Positions 1 to 5,761 of a DNA stretch of 10,902 nucleotides are shown one piece after another. The notes under the pieces are model-generated. The model ran no database searches. It was not told the origin of the DNA and worked only from the letters and a program-made list of their open reading frames with translations. A program made the translations under genes and the position numbers. Each line of letters opens with the position of its first letter. Positions within the stretch are counted from its first letter, which is position 1. Origin of the DNA: JACCVL01 sp038232655 (GTDB lineage: Bacteria > Actinomycetota > Actinomycetes > Propionibacteriales > Nocardioidaceae); assembly GCA_038232655.1 (NCBI GenBank), contig JBBSNM010000087.1, forward strand, positions 1 through 10,902, given 5' to 3'.

Positions 1-2
1 CC

Positions 3-137
3 GTCGACTACGGTCTGGACTTCCTCGACGGCGTGTCGGCGCTATGTCTGCGGGTGCGGCCCGTCACCGCCTTCGGGCTGCTGCACGCAGACTTCGCCGG
101 GTCACCCACCCGGTGGACATTCAGTGCACCTGGTTGA
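3..137 (+). CDS. C-terminal remnant of an unidentified plus-strand gene (cut by window edge)
   Basis: An open frame runs in from the left edge and stops at TGA 135-137, giving 44 residues that end in the sequence RWTFSAPG. Third codon positions are overwhelmingly G or C until the last few codons, as expected of a real gene in this genome, and the frame has no internal stop. The start and most of the protein lie outside the window. I do not recognise the family from this tail, which has a mixed hydrophobic pattern and no motif I can name. It converges on the broken ferredoxin gene of the minus strand. Its end is only about 30 bases from the last recognisable residue of that gene. Coding status is inferred from codon use alone. 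Confidence 0.5.
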   Translation, partial: VDYGLDFLDGVSALCLRVRPVTAFGLLHADFAGSPTRWTFSAPG

Positions 138-166
138 CCATCCCGGGCTCTGGCCCGCCACTCACG

Positions 167-455
167 GCCGCCGGCGGGGGACATCGCATGCGCAGCCAGC
201 GTCGGCGGCAGCAGCGACATGCCCGGTCCGCCGCGCAGGACCAGTCCGCGATCGCATCCACGCTCACCTCGTCGAGCACCTGCCTTTCGAACTGTCGCAG
301 GCCAACAGGCACGACGTGACGCTCACGAGTGCGGCACGCCGCACGCCCAGGGTGAGCCTCTCGAACAGGCCGTCGTGATCCACGCCCGGGTGCTTGTCCC
401 CGGCCCCGCAGCAACAGTCACGGCAGACCCGGACCCGGCATCGGCCGTGGCTCAC
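167..455 (-). pseudogene. Broken [2Fe-2S] ferredoxin-like gene, third gene of the cbtBA operon
   Basis: The gene starts at GTG 455-453, overlapping the cbtA stop as GTGA. The first frame gives a cysteine-rich start (CRVRVCRDCCCG, then KHPGVDHD and a later CLLAC), typical of the small actinobacterial (2Fe-2S) ferredoxin-domain proteins found beside CbtA and CbtB. After CDSS near position 290 the family sequence stops, and this frame ends at TGA 264-266 after 63 residues. The family text resumes in a second frame as QVLDEVSVDAIADW (to about 241). It resumes again in a third frame as LRGGPGMSLLPPTLAAHAM (238 to about 182). Joining the second and third pieces needs one added base, which would restore DWVLRGGPGM. 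Between the first and second pieces roughly 20 residues seem to be missing, judged from memory of the family. The third frame then runs on without a family-like end to TAG at 8-10. The probable original role was electron transfer or metal handling linked to cobalt or B12; a truncated 63-residue peptide could still be made. Confidence 0.75.
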
Positions 456-1192
456 ACCGACGCCGGCGCGGCGACCCGCTGGGCCCGGGTACGTGCCTCG
501 GCTAACGCGCCGAAGACCAGGCCGAGCACCAACCACAGCGCGGCGAGCTGGGCGAGCGAGGCGACCCGGAAGTCCCACAGCAGCGTCGCCGGCACGTCCG
601 TCGGCACGCTGTCGGGTGAGCCCGGTACGAGCGCGAGCACGGCGACGGCACCGCCGACCGCCAGCACCGTCTTCGCCACCGTACGGGAGGGCGCTGCCAC
701 GCCCCGGTGCGTGAGCCACCCGTCGGCGGCGAGGACGAGGCCGACGACCAGCAGACCGACCAGGATCGTCAGCAGGTAGAGCAACGTCCGCTCCGTCACC
801 GTGGCCGGGTCGCCCACCGCGGGCGGGTTCGCCGGCAGCTTCAGACCGGGCAGCAACGTGACGACCGTGAAGCCAACCAGCGCCAGCGCGGCTGCCCGGC
901 CGAGGTCGGTCGACCCGGGCAGCCGGTGCCGGGTGCGGGCGAACACGACGGCGAAGGCCACACCGACCAGCACGCCCACGACCGCCGCCGTGGCCAGCCC
1001 GCCGACCACCTGCAGCGCCCGAGAGACCGACGGCCCTTCGCCAGCAGCATGGTCGGCGCCGCCGCGCGCCTCCTCGATCACCAGGGCGCGGCGGATGACC
1101 GGCTCCACCAGCAGCCACAGCACCAGGGCAGCACCGAGCCCCGCCGCGGCCCCGGCGACGACCCCGTCGCGCAGCAGCCTCGTGAACGGCAT
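452..1192 (-). CDS. cbtA: CbtA family predicted cobalt transporter, membrane subunit
   Basis: This 246-residue integral membrane protein has about five or six hydrophobic segments (roughly residues 10-30, 60-84, 98-115, 137-157, 172-190 and 208-228). The loop LPGLKLPANPPAVGDP (113-128 or so), followed by TERTLLY, is the hallmark of CbtA. CbtA was predicted to be a cobalt transporter because it sits with CbtB behind B12 riboswitches, and that is the arrangement here. The substrate is family knowledge and inference, not visible in the sequence. The ATG lies nine bases after the cbtB stop with only a weak GGGCTGA ahead of it, so translation probably depends on coupling to cbtB. Its TGA overlaps the GTG of the broken ferredoxin gene. 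The acidic and His stretch at 40-50 (EEARGGADH) has fewer histidines than I recall in some relatives. Length is normal for the family and the gene looks intact. Confidence 0.88.
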   Translation of the reverse strand: MPFTRLLRDGVVAGAAAGLGAALVLWLLVEPVIRRALVIEEARGGADHAAGEGPSVSRALQVVGGLATAAVVGVLVGVAFAVVFARTRHRLPGSTDLGRAAALALVGFTVVTLLPGLKLPANPPAVGDPATVTERTLLYLLTILVGLLVVGLVLAADGWLTHRGVAAPSRTVAKTVLAVGGAVAVLALVPGSPDSVPTDVPATLLWDFRVASLAQLAALWLVLGLVFGALAEARTRAQRVAAPASV

Positions 1193-1201
1193 GTCAGCCC
1201 G

Positions 1202-1405
1202 TCAGTGGCAGGGCACGCCCAGGGCGTGCCGCGCGTCGTGGGTGAGCTCGTGCAGGTACTCCGCCGCACCGGCGCTCAGCAGCGCGCCGTTCTCCTGCGA
1301 GACCACGTACAGCGAGAGGACGCCGAGCGCGGCCAGCGCCCAGGCCCATCTGGGGACGTCGATCGCAGTGGTGGCGGCAGCTCCCGCCGGGGGAACGTCG
1401 GTCAT
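1202..1405 (-). CDS. cbtB: CbtB family protein, small cobalt transport subunit
   Basis: This 67-residue protein has one membrane span (about residues 19-38, WAWALAALGVLSLYVV) and a C-terminal metal-ligand tail, HELTHDARHALGVPCH (52-67). That tail is diagnostic for CbtB: four histidines, an aspartate and a cysteine that could bind cobalt. The start is placed at the ATG ending at 1405, because the purine-rich AAGAAGGGG sits at a usable distance. Two in-frame ATGs further upstream (at 1411 and 1426) lie too close to any Shine-Dalgarno. Starting at 1411 would add Met-Ala. It is the first gene after the cobalamin riboswitch and is followed after nine bases by cbtA. Expression should fall when adenosylcobalamin is plentiful. 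A 16-base palindrome covers both start candidates. Confidence 0.88.
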   Translation of the reverse strand: MTDVPPAGAAATTAIDVPRWAWALAALGVLSLYVVSQENGALLSAGAAEYLHELTHDARHALGVPCH

Positions 1406-1415
1406 GGCCATGACC
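1400..1415 (-). repeat. 16-base perfect palindrome over the cbtB start codons
   Basis: The sequence GGTCATGGCCATGACC equals its own reverse complement and contains both candidate ATG codons of cbtB plus the last Gs of its Shine-Dalgarno region. As RNA it can fold into a hairpin of five or six pairs that hides the start. As DNA it could bind a dimeric regulator. Either role is inference; part of the symmetry comes from the codons ATG-GCC-ATG themselves. Confidence 0.6.
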
Positions 1416-1441
1416 CCTTCTTCCATGCCTCGTGGACAGAT

Positions 1442-1596
1442 CAAGTCGCGGCCGGTCTCCTGGCTCCCGGATCGGCGCCCTGCCCCGCCTTCCCGGCGCC
1501 TGGGTGGCACCAGTGGCTTCGGTGGAGCAGGACTCCCCGGTCACAGTGGCGAGGACCACGCCGGAATCGCACCGGCTTCCCGTGCACCGCGACTTG
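1442..1596 (-). ncRNA. Cobalamin (B12) riboswitch controlling cbtB-cbtA
   Basis: All the conserved blocks of the cobalamin riboswitch (Rfam RF00174 class) occur in order on the minus strand. GGGAAGCCGGTG lies at 1581-1570, GCCACTGT at 1550-1543, a second GGGAAGGC at 1494-1487, and the B12 box AGCCAGGAGACCGGCC at 1465-1450. The ends close by a perfect 10-bp P1 stem: CAAGTCGCGG at 1596-1587 pairs with CCGCGACTTG at 1451-1442, overlapping the end of the B12 box. The gap to the cbtB start is 36 bases and shows no GC hairpin followed by a U run, so control is more likely at translation initiation than by termination. It starts about 50 bases after the recC stop, so its promoter must lie in that gap or in the 3' end of recC. 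Binding of adenosylcobalamin should reduce cbtBA expression. Confidence 0.95.
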
Positions 1597-1647
1597 CGCG
1601 CCACTCTGGCACACGGGGACCGGGCTGCGATAGCCCCCGCACCGGCC

Positions 1648-4600
1648 TCACGAGGTCTCCTCGGCGGCCAGCAGGGGGATCCACAGCTGACGGGCGAGCA
1701 CCGCGAAGCGGCTGGTCTCGGCCGGACCCACCGGGCTGACCTGCTCGGCGGGGATGGCCGGGGCAGCGAGCAGGGCCAGGAACGGGTAGGCCTCGCCCCA
1801 GACGATGCGGTGGTAGGCGTCGTCGGCCTCGCGGTCGGCCCAGACCTTGGCGGCGGCGTCCAGGGCGTCGGGCTCGGACTCGCCCAGCTCCCGGCGCTCG
1901 GCGTAGGCGTGCGAGGCGCCGAGCGGCAGCGGCAGCGGCTCGCAGTGACCCCAGGCGTGCAGGTCGACCAGCCACGCCAGCAGTTGCGTGGCGTCCTCGC
2001 CCGGTGGTGCGCTCAGCACCGAACGCCTAGCCTTGGCGCCCGCGCGACCGACGGTCGCGGCACGCCAGCTGCTGCCGGGGTGGCTGGCGGTGTCGCCGGC
2101 GGCGAGCGCGAGCAGCTGCACCCAGGCACGGAGCCGGTGCTTGCCGGCGAGGGTGGAGTAGACCGTGCGTGCCACCACGTCGCCGTACACCCCGCTGACG
2201 GTGCCGGCGAGCACCCGCCCGCCCGGCAGCGACACCGCCACATCCACCGAGCGGGCCGGGCCGACCCGGTCGGCCGCGCCGGCGGCGAAGATCGGCTCGC
2301 TGATCGCCTGCACCTCGCCCAGCAGCCGCCGGCCGAGGGCGCCTGGCGGCAGCTCGCCGCGACGCCACTCCGCCTGCGTACAGGTCTGCTCGTCCGCACC
2401 GGCGAGGCGGGCACGCAGCCAGCGGTCGCCGACCGCCCACTTGTCGAGGCCGCTCAGCTCGGCGTGCAGCGAGTCGTTGAGCTCGTCGGCCTCGTCGGCG
2501 GCGGTGACACCGAGCCGTTGCCGCAGAAACCCGCGGACCGGGTGCTCCAGGAAGCGGATCAACGTGTCCAGGTCGAGGGTGCGGTCTGTCTCTGGCTCCG
2601 GCGTCGGGAGCGGTCCGGTCAGGAACGGGCCCGCCGGCTGACGGGGGCCGCTCGCAGCAACCGCGCCGGCGAGGGCCGCGCGGTCGAAGCTGAACGCGCC
2701 GCCCCCACCGAGCGCCCCCGGCTCGAAGTTGCGGGCGTCGAAGGGCTGCAACGGGTGCCGCACGACGACCTGCTCGCGGGCGGGCCGCTGGTCGTCCGTG
2801 CGGACGGTGGCGTCGACGACGTCCAGGATCTCGCCGAGCGGTACCGCCGGCGGGCGCGGGGAGTTGGTGCGCTCGTCGGCGCCGCTGTATACGACGACCA
2901 GGTGCTCCTGCGCGGCCAGCACCGCGTCGAGCAGCAGCTGTCGGTCCTCGCTCCGGCGGTCGCGCTCGCCGACCAGCGGGTCGCGGGCGAGCACGTCGTC
3001 ACCGTCGACCCCGGTCGTGCGTGGGAACACGCCGTCGTCGAGCCCGAGCAGGCAGATGACCCGGTGCGGCACCGAGCGCATCGGCACCATCGAGCACATC
3101 GTGAGGTTGCCGGTGCGGAAGTTCGCCCGGGTCGGGCGCCCCGCGAGCCGGTCGGCCAGCAGCGCGCGCACGTCACCGAGCGCCAGGGACGTGCTGCCGG
3201 CGCGCTCCCCCGCGGCATCGGCGACGTCGGCGAGCTCACGGCGCACCTGCGCAAGCTGCCACTCATCCGCGGCCCCGACCGCGGTCAGCGCGTCCACCGC
3301 ACCGAGGAGGGCGTCGAGCCAGTCGGCCAACGACCGGGTGCCGGTGAGGCCGCCCAGCACTTCCTCGAGCCGGTCGACGAGCTCGGCGAACCGGCCGGCG
3401 AGGTCGACGTCGCCGGAGTCGACGTCGTCCAGCGGCAGCGCCAGCCCCACCCAGCGCGGCTCGCCAGGGTCCTCGGCCATGCTCACCCCCAGCAGCAGCC
3501 GGTCCAGCCCCGCCGCCCAGGTGTTCTGAGCGACCCCGTGCATGCGGAACGGCGCCCGGTGGGCCGCGTCCAGCCCCCAGCGGACGCCGGCGACGCGCAC
3601 CCATTCGCGGACCCGCTCGAGGTCGTCGTCGTCGAGGCCGAAGCGGCGGCGAACCGGCGGCTGGGCGATCAGGTCGATCACCTGCGAGGCCGTGAGCCGG
3701 CTGTCGGCGAGGTCGAGGAGCCGCGCAAGCGTCGCCAGCAGCGGGTTGGTCTGCCGCAGCGACCGGTCGGCCAACCGCACCCGCAGCCCGTGCCCGGGGT
3801 GTCCGCTCAACGGCCTCGCGGGGTCGTCGGTGGGCGCCAACCCGAACGTCGCGGAGACCAACGGTGCGTACGCCTCGATGTCGGGGCACATCACCAGCAC
3901 GTCGCGCGGTTCGAGGCTCAGGTCGGCAGCGAGCAGGCCCAGCAGCACCTCGCGCAGCACCTCGACCTGGCGGGCGCGGCCGTGGCAGGCGTGCACCTGC
4001 AGGCTGCGGTCGGCGGTGGCGAGCAGCGGCCGCCCGTCCGCGCCGTCGCGCAGCGGCCGGCCCGGTGGTGCGGCGTCGGTACGCAGGTTGTGCTGCAGCC
4101 GGCCGAGCAGGGTCGTCGGCTCGTGGTGTGGCAGCCGGTGGTGCTGGTCGGTGTCGACGGCGGCGCCGGCCGTGCTGGCGAGCAGAAGCTGCATCTCACG
4201 GGCGTCCCGGCCGAGGGACGCCAGCAGCCGGTTCGAGCCGGGTGCCCCGCCGGCGTGGGCGCTGCGTCGTTTCGGCTGGCCGGTGGTGGCGGCAAGAGGG
4301 GCGACCCGCGCCCACTCGACCGCGGACGGGTGCGGCAGCCACAGGTGCACATCGCGGTGCGCTGCCAACGCGGCGACTATGGCGACCTGGCCCCTGGTCA
4401 GCCTGGTGGGCCCGAAGATGCTGAGCCGCTGCGGCAGGTCCACCAGTTGGGGGTCGTCGCGCAGGGCGGCGCCGGCGGCGTCGATGCGCTCGGCGGGGCT
4501 GTCGACGCCCAGCCGAGCGCGGAGCCGGCGCCACAGCTGCGGTTGCCAGCTCAGGTCAGCGGCAACGGTGCCGTCGGTGTGGGTGCCGGCGGTGTCGGTG

Positions 4601-5079
4601 CCGGCGGCCCATCCCCGCAGCATCGCTGGGCGCTGCTCGCCGTACGCGGTGAACAGCCCGGTCAGGTGCTGGGCGGCGACCATGCGCCGCGAGGTTGACC
4701 CGCCAGCGCCGCGCAGGTGGCGGGTCAGCACCGCGCACCACGGCTCGCCGGCGCACTCGTCGAGCAGACCAAGCAGGCTCCAGACCAGCCGATGCGGTGC
4801 CCACAGGTCGTCGTCGGCGTCGACGCCGCTACCCGCGGCCACCGCCGATGCGACCAAAGCGGTCGGTGGGGGAAAGTCGACGTTGGCGCACACGCCGTCG
4901 CCGGCGCGAGCCCCGAGGTGATGGGACAGCCGCTGGGTCAGCCAGCGCTCCACCCCGCGTGCCGGGACCGCAACGATCTCGGGCACGAACGGGTCCGCCG
5001 GCGGCGCACGCAGCACCTCGGTCAGCCCGTCGACCAGGACGTCGGCACGCTCGGCGCGGTGCAGGTGCAGACCGCTCAC
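1648..5079 (-). CDS. recC: Exodeoxyribonuclease V subunit gamma (RecC)
   Basis: This intact 1143-residue protein belongs to the RecC family, about the usual length. RecC is the scaffold subunit of RecBCD, which processes double-strand breaks. It has a helicase-like fold without working ATPase motifs, and in the E. coli enzyme it recognises Chi. Visible landmarks are VPARGVERWLTQRLSHHLG (38-56) and ANVDFPPP (65-72) at the N-terminus. CLLGLDDGVFPR lies near 674-685, matching the E. coli CLLGMNDGVYPR region. LIRFLEHPVRGFLRQRLG lies near 840-857 and begins the C-terminal nuclease-like domain. The start is GTG 5079-5077, which fits the family N-terminus (LHLHRAERAD), but no Shine-Dalgarno precedes it. 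In actinobacteria recC is normally followed by recB and recD in one operon. Here a B12 riboswitch begins 51 bases after the stop and a ChaB-type gene lies upstream, so recC stands alone. The partners must be elsewhere or lost; the frame itself shows no decay. Confidence 0.93.
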   Translation of the reverse strand: MSGLHLHRAERADVLVDGLTEVLRAPPADPFVPEIVAVPARGVERWLTQRLSHHLGARAGDGVCANVDFPPPTALVASAVAAGSGVDADDDLWAPHRLVWSLLGLLDECAGEPWCAVLTRHLRGAGGSTSRRMVAAQHLTGLFTAYGEQRPAMLRGWAAGTDTAGTHTDGTVAADLSWQPQLWRRLRARLGVDSPAERIDAAGAALRDDPQLVDLPQRLSIFGPTRLTRGQVAIVAALAAHRDVHLWLPHPSAVEWARVAPLAATTGQPKRRSAHAGGAPGSNRLLASLGRDAREMQLLLASTAGAAVDTDQHHRLPHHEPTTLLGRLQHNLRTDAAPPGRPLRDGADGRPLLATADRSLQVHACHGRARQVEVLREVLLGLLAADLSLEPRDVLVMCPDIEAYAPLVSATFGLAPTDDPARPLSGHPGHGLRVRLADRSLRQTNPLLATLARLLDLADSRLTASQVIDLIAQPPVRRRFGLDDDDLERVREWVRVAGVRWGLDAAHRAPFRMHGVAQNTWAAGLDRLLLGVSMAEDPGEPRWVGLALPLDDVDSGDVDLAGRFAELVDRLEEVLGGLTGTRSLADWLDALLGAVDALTAVGAADEWQLAQVRRELADVADAAGERAGSTSLALGDVRALLADRLAGRPTRANFRTGNLTMCSMVPMRSVPHRVICLLGLDDGVFPRTTGVDGDDVLARDPLVGERDRRSEDRQLLLDAVLAAQEHLVVVYSGADERTNSPRPPAVPLGEILDVVDATVRTDDQRPAREQVVVRHPLQPFDARNFEPGALGGGGAFSFDRAALAGAVAASGPRQPAGPFLTGPLPTPEPETDRTLDLDTLIRFLEHPVRGFLRQRLGVTAADEADELNDSLHAELSGLDKWAVGDRWLRARLAGADEQTCTQAEWRRGELPPGALGRRLLGEVQAISEPIFAAGAADRVGPARSVDVAVSLPGGRVLAGTVSGVYGDVVARTVYSTLAGKHRLRAWVQLLALAAGDTASHPGSSWRAATVGRAGAKARRSVLSAPPGEDATQLLAWLVDLHAWGHCEPLPLPLGASHAYAERRELGESEPDALDAAAKVWADREADDAYHRIVWGEAYPFLALLAAPAIPAEQVSPVGPAETSRFAVLARQLWIPLLAAEETS

Positions 5080-5102
5080 GCCAGCGCACCCGCAGCCGTC
5101 AT
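5076..5102 (-). CDS. Possible eight-codon leader frame coupled to recC
   Basis: ATG 5102-5100 opens a frame coding MTAAGALA that ends in TGA 5078-5076, overlapping the recC GTG (5079-5077) as GTGA. The frame differs from that of recC, so it is not an N-terminal extension. The -10-like TAAGGT lies seven bases before the ATG, which would place the transcription start at or next to the A and make the transcript leaderless. recC has no Shine-Dalgarno of its own, so ribosomes ending this frame could reinitiate at its GTG. The overlap and spacing are seen; expression is inference, and so short a frame can arise by chance. Confidence 0.3.
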   Translation of the reverse strand: MTAAGALA

Positions 5103-5109
5103 GGCGCGG

Positions 5110-5115
5110 ACCTTA
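5110..5115 (-). promoter_or_regulatory. Candidate -10 element for recC
   Basis: TAAGGT on the minus strand fits the actinobacterial TANNNT pattern and is followed by seven bases and then ATG. No convincing -35 box is seen in the GC-rich sequence before it, which is common for such promoters. It is the best-placed -10 in the gap between the ChaB-type gene and recC. Confidence 0.35.
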
Positions 5116-5141
5116 GCCCCCCGCGCCGACCACGCCGCTGC

Positions 5142-5199
5142 CGAGTGCGGCGTTACCGTTCACCCGCCGCTCGCCCCGTGACCGAGAACAACGCACTCG
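5142..5199. repeat. Imperfect inverted repeat upstream of recC
   Basis: The arms are CGAGTGCGGCGTT (5142-5154) and AACAACGCACTCG (5187-5199). They pair at 11 of 13 positions, with eight consecutive pairs in the outer part, and are 32 bases apart. The repeat sits 27 to 84 bases upstream of the candidate -10 of recC and just after the ChaB-type gene stop. It could be an operator pair or a loose stem. No known site is recognised and chance is possible. Confidence 0.35.
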
Positions 5200-5230
5200 A
5201 CCCGCGCACCGCGCCGCGACAGCCGCCGGA

Positions 5231-5650
5231 TCAGCCGCGGGCCGCGCCGGAGGCCCGGTCGTTCGCCCGCTGGATGGCCTCCACCAGCTCACCCTTGTTC
5301 ATCCGCGAACGGCCGCGGATGTCGAGCCTGCGCGCAACGTCGACCAGATGCTCCTTGGACGCGTTGGCGTCGACTCCCCCGGCCGTCTCACGGTCGGTGT
5401 CGACGCCACCCTCGGCCTGCGCATCCGACGGCCCGTACTCGTCCTTGGGCTCCCACCGGTCGCCGACCTTCTCGTGGGTGTGCTTCAGCGCCGCGTAGGC
5501 GACCTGGTTCGCCCGCTGCTCGTCGCCATACTGGTCGGCCGCCGAGTCGTGTGCCTTGGCGAAGGTGCGCTGCGCCTTGTCGTCCGAGCGTCGCAGCGTG
5601 CCCGGCAGCTCGTCCTGCCTGGCCTTGCCGCCCTTGGTCGTCTTGGGCAT
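5231..5650 (-). CDS. ChaB-domain and Rho_N-domain protein, probable stress protein
   Basis: This is a soluble, highly charged 139-residue protein without signal peptide or membrane span. Residues about 13-70 (DELPGTLRRSDDKAQRTFAK, then KHTHEKVGDRWEPKD) form a ChaB domain, named after an E. coli gene beside the ChaA cation antiporter whose own function is poorly known. A Gly/Asp-rich linker follows (72-95), ending in GGVDANASKEHL. The C-terminal SAP-like fold (98-131, KEHLVDVARRLDIRGRSRMN) matches the Rho termination factor N-terminal domain, a nucleic-acid-binding helix pair. This ChaB plus Rho_N arrangement is common in actinobacteria. The ATG is well supported by GGGAGGA four bases upstream. 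It appears to be a single-gene unit with a sigma-B-like promoter. A role in osmotic or general stress with nucleic-acid binding is inference; calling it a cation transport regulator would overstate the evidence. Confidence 0.85.
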   Translation of the reverse strand: MPKTTKGGKARQDELPGTLRRSDDKAQRTFAKAHDSAADQYGDEQRANQVAYAALKHTHEKVGDRWEPKDEYGPSDAQAEGGVDTDRETAGGVDANASKEHLVDVARRLDIRGRSRMNKGELVEAIQRANDRASGAARG

Positions 5651-5654
5651 CTCG

Positions 5655-5661
5655 TCCTCCC
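5655..5661 (-). promoter_or_regulatory. Strong Shine-Dalgarno of the ChaB/Rho_N gene
   Basis: GGGAGGA on the minus strand lies four bases before the ATG at 5650. It fixes that start and stands out against the weak or absent sites of several neighbouring genes. Confidence 0.75.
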
Positions 5662-5700
5662 ATCGCAGCGACGTGGCTGGATCCGGCCACCAAACTCTGC

Positions 5701-5725
5701 GTACCCAACGGGGGCAGCGTCAACC
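5701..5725 (-). promoter_or_regulatory. Sigma-B-like promoter of the ChaB/Rho_N gene
   Basis: On the minus strand GGTT (5725-5722) is followed by exactly 15 bases and GGGTAC (5706-5701). This fits the Streptomyces sigma-B consensus GNNT-N14-16-GGGTAY. The -10 lies 50 bases before the ATG at 5650, leaving room for a leader with the strong ribosome site. A housekeeping reading is also possible: TTGACG overlaps the same -35, but no good TANNNT follows at 17 bases. Stress control would agree with what such ChaB proteins are thought to do. Confidence 0.5.
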
Positions 5726-5761
5726 GTCCCCGCCCGCCCGCAGCCCGGCTCCGCGGCACCC

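Noticed and set aside
1202..1510. CbtB starting at 1510 with 35 extra residues
   Set aside because: That start lies inside the riboswitch, and the extra residues are simply the translated aptamer. The ATG at 1405 has a usable ribosome site.
1597..1647. Hairpin GGGCT-ATCGC-AGCCC after the recC stop as a terminator
   Set aside because: The stem is only five pairs and no U run follows, so it is not supported as an intrinsic terminator.
1432..4698. A 1088-codon open frame on the plus strand opposite recC
   Set aside because: It is an antisense shadow of recC. Its product is a low-complexity Gly/Arg/Gln/Val-rich sequence without any domain, as produced by reading a GC-rich gene backwards, while the minus strand carries clear RecC motifs.
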